This document shows, piece by piece, positions 17,194 through 26,766 of a stretch of DNA of 64,000 nt. Made by a program: the position numbers and the translations under genes. The notes under the pieces are model-generated. The model was not told the origin of the DNA. It worked only from the letters and a program-made list of their open reading frames with translations, and did not search any database. The stretch covers positions 186,001 through 250,000 of the forward strand of contig NZ_JACHXJ010000006.1 in NCBI RefSeq assembly GCF_014192015.1. Direction: 5' to 3'. The stretch is from Paenibacillus rhizosphaerae. GTDB lineage: Bacteria > Bacillota > Bacilli > Paenibacillales > Paenibacillaceae. The first letter of the stretch is position 1. Each line of letters begins with the position of its first letter.

Positions 17194-20100
17194 TCAGTAA
17201 CTCGTTGGATCGTAAATTACCGGATCTTTACCTCCATTTATTTCCCCGCCTGCCCCAGCTTGGTCAGGACGTTGTACAAGATCTGGGCCGTTTCGGCCCG
17301 GGTGGCCTGAGCCCCCTCCACCGTTGCCTGGACCACCACCGCCGGGGTTATTGCCTCCACCGTTGCCCGGATTCCCACCGCCTGGGTTGTTTCCCCCGCC
17401 GTTGCCTGGATCACCACCGCCGTGGTTATTTCCTCCACCGTTGCCCGGGTTTCCACCGCCTGGGTTGTCTCCTCCGCCGTTGCCTGGATCACCTCCGCCA
17501 GGGTTATTGCCTCCGCCGTCGCCCGGATCACCACCGCCGGAGTTATCTCCCCCACCAGGCTGCTCCGGAGCTTGAACGGTAAGTTCATACTCGGCCGACA
17601 GCGATCCGTAAACGGCCGATATCACCGTCTTCCCTTCGGCTAGCGCAGTCACTACGCCCTGATCGTTCACCGAAGCGACGTCCTCCCGGCTGCTGCTGAA
17701 AGTTACACCGTCCAGCACCTGGATGCGCGTGCCGTCTGCATAGACCGCCTCCGTAACGGTCCGATCGGTCTCCCCTTCCTTCAGCACCTCTTTGCCCTTC
17801 AGCGACAACGATTCCGGTTCACTTTCCGGTGCCGGATTCACGGTGACGATGGTCTCCCCGAACAGATCCGGTTTCACCGTGCTAGCCGCCCGGATAACGG
17901 CCGTTCCCGTACCTGTCGCCGTCACCGTGCCTTCCCGCGATACCGTCACCACTTCGCCGCCCTCACCGGTCGGCTCGGCGCTGTAGACGGCCCAGGTGAC
18001 GCTCGGGTCCGCTCCATCCGGCTTCACCTTGGCGGTCAGCCGCCGGGTTTCGCCGACAGCCAGCTTCACGTCCTGCGGCTCGATTTCGACCGATTCCGGA
18101 GCCGGAGCCTCGGTCTGCTTCGACAGCGTGAACTCGTCGACGGTTCGTCCGCCGACTGTCTTGGTCACAAAGTGCAGGCTGTCGCCGTCCACCTCGACCG
18201 AAGCGTACATTTGCGTCGCTTCGTCGTCGGTGATCCGCTGCCAGTCCCGTTTGGTCAGCGAGTAAAATTTCGGTCCGGTCGAGCCGGCCACGACATAGGT
18301 CGTTCCCTGCCCGTCCGGGACAATCTCGTTGTTCATCATCGGGAAGGTCCGCAGATAAATATGATCATGCCCGTTCAGGACGAGATCGACCCGATGCTGC
18401 TCAAGCACCGGCGCCCACAGCCGCCGGACGTCGGCCGTATCGTAAATGCTGCCGTACGGGCCGCGGTGGAAGATGGCGATTTTCCATTTTTGATCCGTCT
18501 TGGAGAGGTCTTGGTCGAGCCACTCCTTCTGCTCCTCGTACTGGTATTCGCTGTTCAGGACGACAAAATGAATGTCCTTGTAATCAAAGGAAAAATTGCT
18601 CCCCGCCAGGCTTGGCAGACCGTTGCCCGGCTGGTTAAAATGGGCCAGGAAATCGTTGTTTTCCTTCGTTCCCATGACCTCATGGTTGCCGATCGCGCCG
18701 ACCAGCGTTGTGTTCAAGAACGCCTCCTGCGCTTCGCTGAACCACCACTTCCATTCCTGCTCGTTGAAGCCTTTGTCGACCATGTCGCCGACATGGACCA
18801 TAAACTCGGCATCCGGCGAATCTTCCACCGCCTTCTTTACCGTGTTGCCCCACAGCTTGAACCCTGCCAGATCTCCCGCCTGGGAGTCGGCGAAATACAG
18901 GAACTTGGTATGCTCGCCATCAGTCTCAGCTGTCTTGAACGTGCCCTGCGGGCTGTAAAGACCGCTTCCGTCGCCGACGCGGTACACGTATTCGGTGCCC
19001 GGCTCAAGGCCGCTCACCGTTGCCTTATGCACCCGGACCGCGCCCAGATCGAGCGTCTGGTACAGATAGCTTGTTCCTTCCGTTTTTACCGTATTCGGCT
19101 GGTCAAATCCGGTGAAATCCGCTTTTTTCACCACTTCTACCACGGTCTGCTCCACGGCTAGGCTCGTATGCCAGATGAATCCGCGGGATGCGGCCGGATC
19201 CTCGCCCATGCCGACGTTGATGTTGTACGGCGTTTCGGTGCCCGACAGCGGCGACACCTTAAACTCCGCCACCTGACTGTACTGGTCTCCCTTCATCGCC
19301 TGCACCTGATATGTCTTGACCTCAGCCGTCAGCTGCTTGGTGCTCAGTTCGCCCTGTGCATCAGTCGTTCCGATCGAACTGCCGTCCGCGGTGATCTGCG
19401 CACCTTCCACCGGCTCCCCCGACTCGTCCTTGACCGCAAAGACCGTTTCGTACCCCTGAATGTTGCCGTTCTCGTTCCAGGACAGCGACAGGGCGCTCTT
19501 GATATTGGACTTCAGCGGCAGCCCGAAGAAGGGATACACCACGCTGCCTGTGCCGGCAAAAGTCACGTTACCGGACTCGAACCGAATTTCATTCGTTCCG
19601 GCGGCGTCCTTTTTCACGTCAAAGCTCATTTGTCCGATCAGATCGCTGTCGGTCAGTCCCGCTTGGTCCAACTGGCTGAAAGTCAGCGCCGCCGTGCCGT
19701 CCTCGCCGATGACCGCGCTTGCCTGGGCCGCGTCCAGCTTGCCGCCCGGAATAAACTGGAGATTCTCCACCTTACTCAGGTCAAAAGCAAGCCGGAGCTG
19801 TCCTCCCTGCAAGCCGGAGGCCTTCACGCCCTTGATGTCGACCGTGTAGGTACGGCCCCCGTAAAGTTCCTTCGGCGCATCGTAGGTCAGTTTAGAACCG
19901 CCCGTGTCCACATTGAACGTCCACGCCTCGGCCATCCGATTGCCGGCCAGGTCCGTCACCGATACTTTGGCCTGATGCAGTCCGTCCACCAGCGGCGTCG
20001 CCGGGGTGTAATAAATCCGGCCTTCCGGCGGATACAGCGTGTGCTGCACGCGCTGGCCGTCCAGGTCGAACCGGATCGAGTCCGGATCGATCAGCGTCGT

Positions 20101-22452
20101 GCCCGGATGCTGCGCCGGATCGTATCCCGCGTCTTCGCCGTACACCTTGATCACCGGCTGGCTGCTGCGGATCGTCTCCCCGTCCGCCGGCGAGAAGTCC
20201 TTCAGGATCGGCGGCTCCATATCGTCCTGATTCGGACCGTACAAGGCCCGGATCTGATCGACGTAGATCGCCCCGGCATCCTTCTTGGCGGATGAAGTTT
20301 CCATGTAGCGCACCGGCATGTCCATGGTCAGCGGGAGCGTCCGCCCTTTGGGCACTTCCGCCTCCAGGTACTTCCATCCGGTCCAGTCGATGCCGATATT
20401 CTGGTCGGTAAAATCGAGCGGTATCGCTCCCTTGCTGTCGCGCAGCTGCGCACGCAGCCAGTGGGTTTTGCCGTCCCCGTATACCCACATGCTGATCTTC
20501 TCGGGATATCCCGGAATTTGAATGGCCTCCGCCTGCGTTTCGCTCTGCAGATAGGCGCCCGAAGTTCCCGGCGTCCCGGTAAAGTCATACTCCAGCTTCA
20601 GCGAACCGCTCCCGAAACGGACCAAATCTTCATTCGTCTCGATGCTTACCTTTGACGTCTTGAACTGCGCGCCGGCCGACGGCAAGTACTTGTCCAAGCC
20701 GTTTTCGAAATCCTCCAGCACGACCGGAGGCTGGCCGATGGTCACATCCATCTGAGCTTCCACCCCCTTGTAGCTCACCACAATTTTGCCGCTCAGCTCG
20801 TTGCCTTCCGCCGCGGTAAACACGCCGGCTTCGTCGATCGAGCCGATCGGCCCTTCGATGCTCCAAGTCAGCAGGCGGTTGTCAACCTGCACCGCCTGGC
20901 CGTCGCGGAGTGCCGTCACCTTCAGCGTCTCCGACTGGCCCGGCGGGAAGCTGCGCAGCTGATCGCCAAATTTCAGCTCGGTCAGCGTGTCGACCACCTC
21001 AACTTTGCCGGCTCCGCTTACGCCGCCGGACGTGACGGAAATATCCGCCAGACCGGGCGTGGAACCCGCCGTAAAGACGCCGCTGCCGTCGATCGTTCCG
21101 ATCTCCGGGCTGACGCTCCACTCCGGCGTGCCGTCCATCGCGGCCGGATGCAGGTTGGCATCGACGCCGGCCGCCTTAAAGGCCGCCGTCGAGCCGGCCA
21201 GCACCCTGGCCAGCTGCGGCTTCACGACCAGCTTGTCCACCGGCCCTTCCGCCGCCTTGTTCACAAGCAGCAGCCCATTGGCTGTCTTGCGCTCTCCGCC
21301 GTCCGAGGGGGAGTTCAGCAGCGTACGGCTGGTGTCGCCCGGCATGCGGGCGATAAATGTCGAAGAGCCGCCGCCGTCCAGGTTGATAGCGTTCACGACG
21401 CCCATTTCCTCCATGATCTGCCCCAGCTCAGCCAGCGTCACGCCTTCGCTGAAGCCCGGCTGGCGCCCGTCGATTTCCAGCATAACGACGGAGCCGTCCG
21501 CTTTCGTACCGATCGCCGTGCGCGGATGGGCCGCCGGGTCGCTGTTCGGCTGCGCCGCCCCGTCCTTGACGAGCAGCGCGGACCCGCCGATGGCCATCGT
21601 CACGCCGCTCCAGGCCGGATCGAGGCTGAAGGAGACCGACGCCGTATCCCCTGCCTTGAGGCCGGCAAGCACCGCGCGCTGGCTGCCGGAAGCCGACAGG
21701 ATGACCTGCCCCGGGGCCGTCGGCGTGCTGCCTTTGTCCTTATGGACGTCGGCTACCTTCAGCTCCAGCGTTTCCCCGCTCTTGACCTCTCCCTTCACGA
21801 CGTCAAGGACGACTTCGTCTCCCAAATCGTTGGTCATGGTCGAGCCGTAGAAGTCGGGCGTGTACAGAACAAGATCGTTATTGCCCCGCGTCCGGTTGAT
21901 GGACGTCAGCTCGGTCTCCTGTCCGCCGATCTCCAGCGTCCGCGCCAGCTTCGGGCTCGGCCCGTACATCGTTGCGCCGTCCTCCTTGATGCCAAAAGCG
22001 TACCAGTCATTGGGCGGACTCGTCCGTATTTTTCCGCTGCCCATGAAGAAACCAAGCGGGACGCCGGAAGACATATCATAAAAGTCCCCGTTGATCCCGG
22101 CGATCACCCGATTCCCCGCTTTGTCGACATCCGCAGCCATTTGGCTGACCGGCTGCATGCCGTATACTTTTCCGTCCGTCATGCCGGGCTCAAGCGCCAG
22201 AGCCGGATTGGACGGATCGAACTCCACCATGTGCAGCTTCTCCAGCCCGCGGTCCAGCTTCATGTCCCTCCAGGTATAGAGCGCGCCCGGCCCGATCTGG
22301 ACCTGCCGCTCATCGACGATGCTTCCGGCTGCCGCAGCCTGTGCCCCGGCTTCCTCCGCCAGCACAGGCCGTCCGCCGGGCAGAGCCAGGGTCAGCACCA
22401 GCGTGCCGGCCAGCAGCGAAGCCCACAGGCTCCTCGTTCGTTTTCTTATCAT
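17194..22452 (-). CDS. secreted phosphodiester glycosidase / metallophosphoesterase multidomain protein
   Basis: 1752 residues from ATG 22452, ten bases after GGGAGG. Signal peptide 1-33. Residues about 45-400 match the phosphodiester glycosidase (NAGPA) domain, with AGINGDFYDM and INLDGGGSST. Two bacterial Ig-like domains cover about 405-570, a jelly-roll carbohydrate-binding-like domain 580-740, further Ig-like and cohesin-like strands 750-960, and a carboxypeptidase-regulatory-like domain 1000-1070. An FN3 plus purple-acid-phosphatase-like metallophosphoesterase covers 1075-1410, with FADSQ, GDMVDKG, GNHE and NGHDHIY. Two Big2 domains and a Gly/Asn/Pro repeat follow. The last 40 residues look abnormal because an SLH remnant lies in another frame. 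It probably removes phosphodiester-linked sugars and phosphate from surface or environmental polymers. Confidence 0.88.
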   Translation of the reverse strand: MIRKRTRSLWASLLAGTLVLTLALPGGRPVLAEEAGAQAAAAGSIVDERQVQIGPGALYTWRDMKLDRGLEKLHMVEFDPSNPALALEPGMTDGKVYGMQPVSQMAADVDKAGNRVIAGINGDFYDMSSGVPLGFFMGSGKIRTSPPNDWYAFGIKEDGATMYGPSPKLARTLEIGGQETELTSINRTRGNNDLVLYTPDFYGSTMTNDLGDEVVLDVVKGEVKSGETLELKVADVHKDKGSTPTAPGQVILSASGSQRAVLAGLKAGDTASVSFSLDPAWSGVTMAIGGSALLVKDGAAQPNSDPAAHPRTAIGTKADGSVVMLEIDGRQPGFSEGVTLAELGQIMEEMGVVNAINLDGGGSSTFIARMPGDTSRTLLNSPSDGGERKTANGLLLVNKAAEGPVDKLVVKPQLARVLAGSTAAFKAAGVDANLHPAAMDGTPEWSVSPEIGTIDGSGVFTAGSTPGLADISVTSGGVSGAGKVEVVDTLTELKFGDQLRSFPPGQSETLKVTALRDGQAVQVDNRLLTWSIEGPIGSIDEAGVFTAAEGNELSGKIVVSYKGVEAQMDVTIGQPPVVLEDFENGLDKYLPSAGAQFKTSKVSIETNEDLVRFGSGSLKLEYDFTGTPGTSGAYLQSETQAEAIQIPGYPEKISMWVYGDGKTHWLRAQLRDSKGAIPLDFTDQNIGIDWTGWKYLEAEVPKGRTLPLTMDMPVRYMETSSAKKDAGAIYVDQIRALYGPNQDDMEPPILKDFSPADGETIRSSQPVIKVYGEDAGYDPAQHPGTTLIDPDSIRFDLDGQRVQHTLYPPEGRIYYTPATPLVDGLHQAKVSVTDLAGNRMAEAWTFNVDTGGSKLTYDAPKELYGGRTYTVDIKGVKASGLQGGQLRLAFDLSKVENLQFIPGGKLDAAQASAVIGEDGTAALTFSQLDQAGLTDSDLIGQMSFDVKKDAAGTNEIRFESGNVTFAGTGSVVYPFFGLPLKSNIKSALSLSWNENGNIQGYETVFAVKDESGEPVEGAQITADGSSIGTTDAQGELSTKQLTAEVKTYQVQAMKGDQYSQVAEFKVSPLSGTETPYNINVGMGEDPAASRGFIWHTSLAVEQTVVEVVKKADFTGFDQPNTVKTEGTSYLYQTLDLGAVRVHKATVSGLEPGTEYVYRVGDGSGLYSPQGTFKTAETDGEHTKFLYFADSQAGDLAGFKLWGNTVKKAVEDSPDAEFMVHVGDMVDKGFNEQEWKWWFSEAQEAFLNTTLVGAIGNHEVMGTKENNDFLAHFNQPGNGLPSLAGSNFSFDYKDIHFVVLNSEYQYEEQKEWLDQDLSKTDQKWKIAIFHRGPYGSIYDTADVRRLWAPVLEQHRVDLVLNGHDHIYLRTFPMMNNEIVPDGQGTTYVVAGSTGPKFYSLTKRDWQRITDDEATQMYASVEVDGDSLHFVTKTVGGRTVDEFTLSKQTEAPAPESVEIEPQDVKLAVGETRRLTAKVKPDGADPSVTWAVYSAEPTGEGGEVVTVSREGTVTATGTGTAVIRAASTVKPDLFGETIVTVNPAPESEPESLSLKGKEVLKEGETDRTVTEAVYADGTRIQVLDGVTFSSSREDVASVNDQGVVTALAEGKTVISAVYGSLSAEYELTVQAPEQPGGGDNSGGGDPGDGGGNNPGGGDPGNGGGDNPGGGNPGNGGGNNHGGGDPGNGGGNNPGGGNPGNGGGNNPGGGGPGNGGGGSGHPGRNGPDLVQRPDQAGAGGEINGGKDPVIYDPTSY
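17238..17306 (-). pseudogene. out-of-frame SLH-domain C-terminal remnant
   Basis: In the alternative minus frame, overlapping the end of the large gene, the sequence reads ATRAETAQILYNVLTKLG and then QAGK before a TAA stop. This is the typical end of a surface-layer-homology repeat at a protein terminus. It lies directly after the Gly-rich tract and has no complete SLH repeat before it, so a frameshifting deletion has probably removed the anchor; an assembly error is the alternative. Confidence 0.6.
17311..17553 (-). repeat. 39-bp tandem repeat encoding a Gly/Asn/Pro tract
   Basis: About six degenerate 39-bp units encode 13-residue blocks of the form NPGGGDPGNGGGN. The unit length is a multiple of three, so gain or loss of whole units keeps the frame. 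It forms a flexible spacer before the C-terminus of the phosphodiesterase protein. Confidence 0.8.
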
Positions 22453-23095
22453 TCCATCCTTGCCTCCCATTCGATCTGACAGAATTCGCGTCCTTCATAG
22501 AACGCCTCGACAGCAAAGTATAGCGATGGCGTGTTAATCCATCTCCCCTCTCTTCGTAAAATTTTGTCAATTTTGTGTAAAATAAAGTTATATATTCAAT
22601 AACAATATAAAATTTTATTTCATAGTTGGATAGGAGCTTTGTAACTAAGATCGGGACAAAACCAGAGGTTTGAAGCCCTGTTTTAGCAGCATCATTCGAC
22701 ATGGAAGGTGAATGCGGCAGATGTGGCGCACCCCGAATAAAAAGAAAGCCCCTGCGCAAAAGCGCAAGAGCAGCCCGTTTTTTACATAACATGATATATC
22801 ATATGACAAAATCAGCTTATTCCTCTTCGGGCAATACTGAAAGACCAAGCCCGGTATCCGCATTTGTTCGCTATATGTTAAGGCTATACGTGATTAGCTG
22901 AAGCGAGCCCTCCCCTTCGGCCTGGATAAGTTGGCCAGATCCCATTTCAGCATCGATTCCGCTTTTGATTCACGCTGCTGACATGACTAACGCCGAACCG
23001 CTTGATTCAGCCTCTTCCCCATTCACCTCATATGATATGCGAACCCAATCCATAAATAATATAACAACAGTTACAAAAAAACTTAATTTAGTATA
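22453..23095. other. divergent intergenic region
   Basis: About 640 bp between the minus-strand phosphodiesterase gene and the plus-strand cluster B promoter. A very AT-rich stretch at 22555-22625 contains a minus-strand TTGACA (22571-22566), but I see no good -10 at 17 bp. No supported gene or RNA was found. Confidence 0.4.
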
Positions 23096-23144
23096 TTGAC
23101 AGTATACTGTTATGTCATTATATTGAGAAATGTAAGCGGTTTAT
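23096..23144 (+). promoter_or_regulatory. cluster B promoter with cre site
   Basis: TTGACA (23096-23101), a 17-bp spacer and TATATT (23119-23124) make a near-consensus sigma-A promoter. At 23130-23144 ATGTAAGCGGTTTAT matches the CcpA-box consensus except for one base, and it sits over the expected transcription start, a good place for repression. The leader of about 220 bases includes a CTGCATTC/GAATGCAG hairpin (23245-23261) and an open 41-codon reading frame (23211-23336) without a well-placed ribosome site. Confidence 0.7.
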
Positions 23145-23352
23145 TTTTGTGATACTTGCTCTAAAGATGCAGATGAAATTGAAAGAAAGGAGAAAAAAAA
23201 GGGGGCCGGAGTGCAGTCAGGACAGACCGATATCCGCGGATCACCTGCATTCCGAATGCAGTACACCATACTTTACTTTTACGCACGGCGCCGGGAAATA
23301 ACGTACGCGCACCGTTCCTGTCCGGATGCTGAATGAGGGAGGTATATGAAAA

Positions 23353-24252
23353 ATGACGGTAAGCAAAAAGAAGCTTCGCGGCTGGGCCAAAGGCTATCTG
23401 TTTATTCTGCCTTCCATTATTGGCTTCAGCGTGTTTGTCGCCTATCCGCTGTTGTCGTCCATTTATTACGCCTTAACGGAATGGAGCGGCTACGATAAGC
23501 CCCGTTTTGTCGGCTTCGACAACTTTAAATACATGTTCACGGAGGACCCGGCCTTTTGGCCTTCGGTCCGGGCGACGCTGTATTTTGTCATCATGAGCGT
23601 TCCTTTATCGCTGATTCTGGGCCTTTTGCTGGCCATGCTGCTGAATAAAAGCCTGCCCGGCATCAAATGGTTCCGCACGATTTATTACCTGCCGACCGTC
23701 GTGCCGTCCATCGCGACACTCACGCTGTGGCTGTTTATCTATCAGCCCCAGTACGGACTCGCCAACTCGCTGCTCAGGCTGCTCGGACTGCCCGAAGGCA
23801 CCTGGCTGACGAGCGAAACGACCGCGCTTCCCTCCATCGTGCTGATCGGCCTGTGGCAGGTCGGATCCGGCGTCATTATTTTCTTGAGCGGTCTGCAGTC
23901 TGTTCCCCAGGAGCTGTACGAGGCGGCCGAAGTCGACGGAGCCGTCCGCTGGCGGATGGCCCTGCACATTACGATTCCCATGATTACGCCCATCCTGTTC
24001 CTTCAGCTCATACTCGGCATCATCGGCGCCTTCCAGGCCTTCAACCAGGTACAGGTTCTGACCGGCGGCGGCCCGAACTTCTCCACATCCCTGCTCAACT
24101 TCAAAATTTATAACGACGCCTTTAACGGCCGCATGTTCGGCTATTCGATCGCGGAGGTCTGGGTGCTGTTCGTCATCATCATGATCTTCACCGCGCTGAC
24201 TTACCGGTATTCGAACCGGTTCGTGTATTACGAAAGCGATAATTCGAAATAA
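23353..24252 (+). CDS. sugar ABC transporter permease (MalF type), cluster B
   Basis: 299 residues, six membrane helices, and the EAA loop EAAEVDGAVRWRMALHITIP near residue 195. The ATG follows GAGGGAGG with about ten bases spacing. It is first in a four-gene set with a second permease, an SBP and a GH76 mannanase, so it should import alpha-mannan-derived oligosaccharides (inference from context). No ATPase gene is present. Confidence 0.93.
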   Translation: MTVSKKKLRGWAKGYLFILPSIIGFSVFVAYPLLSSIYYALTEWSGYDKPRFVGFDNFKYMFTEDPAFWPSVRATLYFVIMSVPLSLILGLLLAMLLNKSLPGIKWFRTIYYLPTVVPSIATLTLWLFIYQPQYGLANSLLRLLGLPEGTWLTSETTALPSIVLIGLWQVGSGVIIFLSGLQSVPQELYEAAEVDGAVRWRMALHITIPMITPILFLQLILGIIGAFQAFNQVQVLTGGGPNFSTSLLNFKIYNDAFNGRMFGYSIAEVWVLFVIIMIFTALTYRYSNRFVYYESDNSK

Positions 24253-24267
24253 GGAGGCTCTCTGCTG

Positions 24268-25140
24268 ATGGTGATGCAAACGGAAGTACGGACGACGCAC
24301 AAACCCAGACGGAAATTCAGCATCCTGGACACCATCCGGTTTATCATCCTGACCATCGGTGCCATCGCCATGCTGTTTCCGCTGCTGTGGATGGTGACCA
24401 TTGCCCTGAAGGGCAACAACGACGTGTTTAAAATTCCGCCCGAGTGGTTTCCCCGGGAGCTGCACTGGTCCAACTTCGTAACCGGAACGCGGGAGATCAA
24501 CTTCTGGCAGACGTTTGGCAACTCGATGTTCATCGCAGTGGTGTGCACGATCGGCCAGGTCGCCAGCTCCGTGCTGGTCGGCTACGGGCTTGCCCGATTA
24601 AGCTTTCCCGGCCGGAAGCTCTGGTTCTCGCTGTTCGTGGGCAGTCTGATGCTGCCGGGCTTTGTCGGCATGATCCCGCTCTTTAACCTCTACACGAGCC
24701 TGGGCTGGTACGACTCCTGGCTGCCGATCATCGTGCCTGCTTTTTTCGGGAACGCCACATTTTCATTCCTGTACGTCCAGTACTTGAAGACGATCTCCGT
24801 TTCCTTTGACGAGGCGGCCAAAATCGACGGCGCTTCGGACTTCTACATTCTGATGAAGGTGCTCGTACCCATGACAACGCCGGTCATCATGACGATGGTC
24901 ATCTTCTCCTTCCAGGGAGCATGGAACCAGTACCTCGAGCCGCTGATTTATATTATCGATCCGAGCAAATGGACGCTGTCCCTGGCGATGGCTTCCTACA
25001 AAGGCACCTATGCGACCGCATGGAACCTCTTTATGGCCGCGGATCTCATCTACATTCTGCCGATGCTGCTCATCTTTTTCTTCGGCCAGAAGTTCTTCAT
25101 GCAGGGGCTTGGCTCCGTCAACTCCGCTTCATTAAAATAA
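24268..25140 (+). CDS. sugar ABC transporter permease (MalG type), cluster B
   Basis: 290 residues with six helices. The N-terminal cytoplasmic extension is polar, the EAA loop is DEAAKIDGASDFYILMKVLVP, and the tail is QGLGSVNSASLK. GGAGG lies eight bases before the ATG and 15 bp separate it from the first permease. It pairs with that subunit. Confidence 0.93.
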   Translation: MVMQTEVRTTHKPRRKFSILDTIRFIILTIGAIAMLFPLLWMVTIALKGNNDVFKIPPEWFPRELHWSNFVTGTREINFWQTFGNSMFIAVVCTIGQVASSVLVGYGLARLSFPGRKLWFSLFVGSLMLPGFVGMIPLFNLYTSLGWYDSWLPIIVPAFFGNATFSFLYVQYLKTISVSFDEAAKIDGASDFYILMKVLVPMTTPVIMTMVIFSFQGAWNQYLEPLIYIIDPSKWTLSLAMASYKGTYATAWNLFMAADLIYILPMLLIFFFGQKFFMQGLGSVNSASLK

Positions 25141-25257
25141 CTCGGCCGCCCCGGGCGGATGGGAGGTGGTGCCTGCCAGCGGTGAAATGCAAGGAAATGA
25201 TATATCAGGTACAGGCGTCATTATGTATTCGAAATGAGATATCAGGGAGGTCTTTCT

Positions 25258-26610
25258 ATGACAAAGGGTGCAAAAAAGTGGTTTAGCGGCATGCTCACGT
25301 TACTCCTGTTCTCCAGCCTGCTCGCCGCGTGCGGCGGGGGCGGATCATCCGATTCCGCCGGTTCGGCGGGCACGTCCGATTCGGGTGGCACGTCCGGTTC
25401 GGAATCGTCCGGCAAGAAGGTCGAAGTGACGATGATCACCTGGGAATCGAAGGAAATGAACGATAAAATCATGGCGTCCATGAAGCAGTTTGAGCAGGAA
25501 AACCCAGACATCACGGTGAAACTCATCCCTACCCCGCTCGACAATTACGGCGTGAAGATTAACGGCATGCTGACCGCCAAGAAGGCCCCGGACATTTTTA
25601 TGACAGGCAACGATATGCTGCTCGACAACGCGTCCAAGGGACTGTTGTACGACTGGACCGCCCAGGCGGATCAGGACAAGGAGTTTATGGACGGCTTCTA
25701 CAAAGGCGTCGTGGACAGCTGGCATTATGACGGCAAGCTCGTCGGTCTGCCCGGCCTGCTGAATACGTATGGCATTTTCTATAATAAAAAAGCGTTCCAG
25801 GACGCCGGTCTGACCGAGCCGAAAATCGGCTGGACCTATAACGACCTGTTCACGGCGATGGAGAAGCTGTCCAGCAAGCAGGGCGGCGTGCAGCAGTTCG
25901 GCTACTACGCTCCGCTCGATCCGTACTATGTTTCGCTGTATTCGGTCTCCTCGGGGGCAGCTCCGTTCGCCGATTCCATCCTCAATCCGACCAAAGTGGA
26001 AATCAGCGACAAGTTCGTGGAAGGCGTGGAGAAATACAAAGCCGCAATTGCAAACGGTTACATGAATCCGCCGACCTTTGATTTGACCAACGTCATGAGC
26101 TCCTTTAAGCAGGGCAAGGTGCCGATGACGCTTCAAGGCCAATGGGTTGCGGACGATTTGATCCGCACGGCGCCGAAGGATCTGCAGTGGGGCTTCGTGC
26201 CGATGCCGGTCGTGAACACCCAATCCGAAATTTACGACGCCGTGGGCTGGTGCAGCCCGACTACGGTCAAAAATCCGGAAGCCGTCTGGAAAGTGCTGAA
26301 ATTCCTGGATTCCAAAATGTACGAAGAAGTGCTGCCGCAAACCCCGGTCGCGCCGGCAGCGTACCAAGCGTCCTCTTCCGCATACTTTGAAGCGCTGAAG
26401 ACGGCCGGCCATGCCGACGTCGGCGAAGGTATCGACCACATTCTGAAATCGACGGATACGCAGCCGGTCCGCTTCCTCTCGTCCTGGGCGGGCAAAGCCA
26501 ATCCGTTCGTCGAAGCTTCCTGGAAGAACGTCCTGATGGGCAAGGCGCCGATCAGCGAGCTGAACACGATGGCAGATAAGATCAACAAGGTCATTTCGGA
26601 AGCCAAGTAA
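25258..26610 (+). CDS. ABC transporter substrate-binding lipoprotein, cluster B
   Basis: 450 residues with lipobox LLAAC (Cys25), a Gly/Ser/Asp-rich tether, and the family-1 solute-binding fold (VEVTMITWESKEMNDKI, PDIFMTGND, FGYYAPLDPYYVSLYSVSSG). I choose ATG 25258 after CAGGGAGG over an ATG 24 bases upstream. It probably captures manno-oligosaccharides released by the GH76 enzyme encoded next. In this cluster the SBP follows the permeases, the reverse of cluster A. Confidence 0.92.
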   Translation: MTKGAKKWFSGMLTLLLFSSLLAACGGGGSSDSAGSAGTSDSGGTSGSESSGKKVEVTMITWESKEMNDKIMASMKQFEQENPDITVKLIPTPLDNYGVKINGMLTAKKAPDIFMTGNDMLLDNASKGLLYDWTAQADQDKEFMDGFYKGVVDSWHYDGKLVGLPGLLNTYGIFYNKKAFQDAGLTEPKIGWTYNDLFTAMEKLSSKQGGVQQFGYYAPLDPYYVSLYSVSSGAAPFADSILNPTKVEISDKFVEGVEKYKAAIANGYMNPPTFDLTNVMSSFKQGKVPMTLQGQWVADDLIRTAPKDLQWGFVPMPVVNTQSEIYDAVGWCSPTTVKNPEAVWKVLKFLDSKMYEEVLPQTPVAPAAYQASSSAYFEALKTAGHADVGEGIDHILKSTDTQPVRFLSSWAGKANPFVEASWKNVLMGKAPISELNTMADKINKVISEAK

Positions 26611-26624
26611 CAAGTCACGGGATT

Positions 26625-26721
26625 AACGGTACCCCGCCCTTCAGGCACTTGTACTCCTGCAAAACTCCTGCCCTTTATTTGTATCCGAACGCCGGATGCA
26701 GGCGGGGACCGTTCATATAAT
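26625..26721 (+). repeat. intercistronic inverted repeat and -10-like site
   Basis: AACGGTACCCCGCC (26625-26638) can pair with GGCGGGGACCGTT (26701-26713), leaving a loop of about 62 bases. TATAAT (26716-26721) follows at once, but no -35 match is evident. The structure may separate expression of the transporter from that of the mannanase. Confidence 0.45.
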
Positions 26722-26766
26722 CCATCGTTGCATCGTTCTACAACCACCATAAAGGAGGAGACTTTA

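Noticed and set aside
17311..17553. Repeats that might suggest a CRISPR array
   Set aside because: The repeats are contiguous coding units without unique spacers and encode a Gly-rich linker.
18172..20295. Long plus-strand frames across the phosphodiesterase gene
   Set aside because: They lie opposite clear catalytic motifs (GNHE, GHDH) and have no start signals.
22738..22785. GCGC-AAAA-GCGC hairpin followed by TTTTTT near 22780
   Set aside because: Only a five-pair stem well separated from the T run, with no gene for it to terminate.
23211..23336. 41-codon GTG frame in the cluster B leader, ending just before the permease ribosome site
   Set aside because: No well-placed Shine-Dalgarno and an unremarkable sequence. 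It may be chance, so it is noted only in the leader description.
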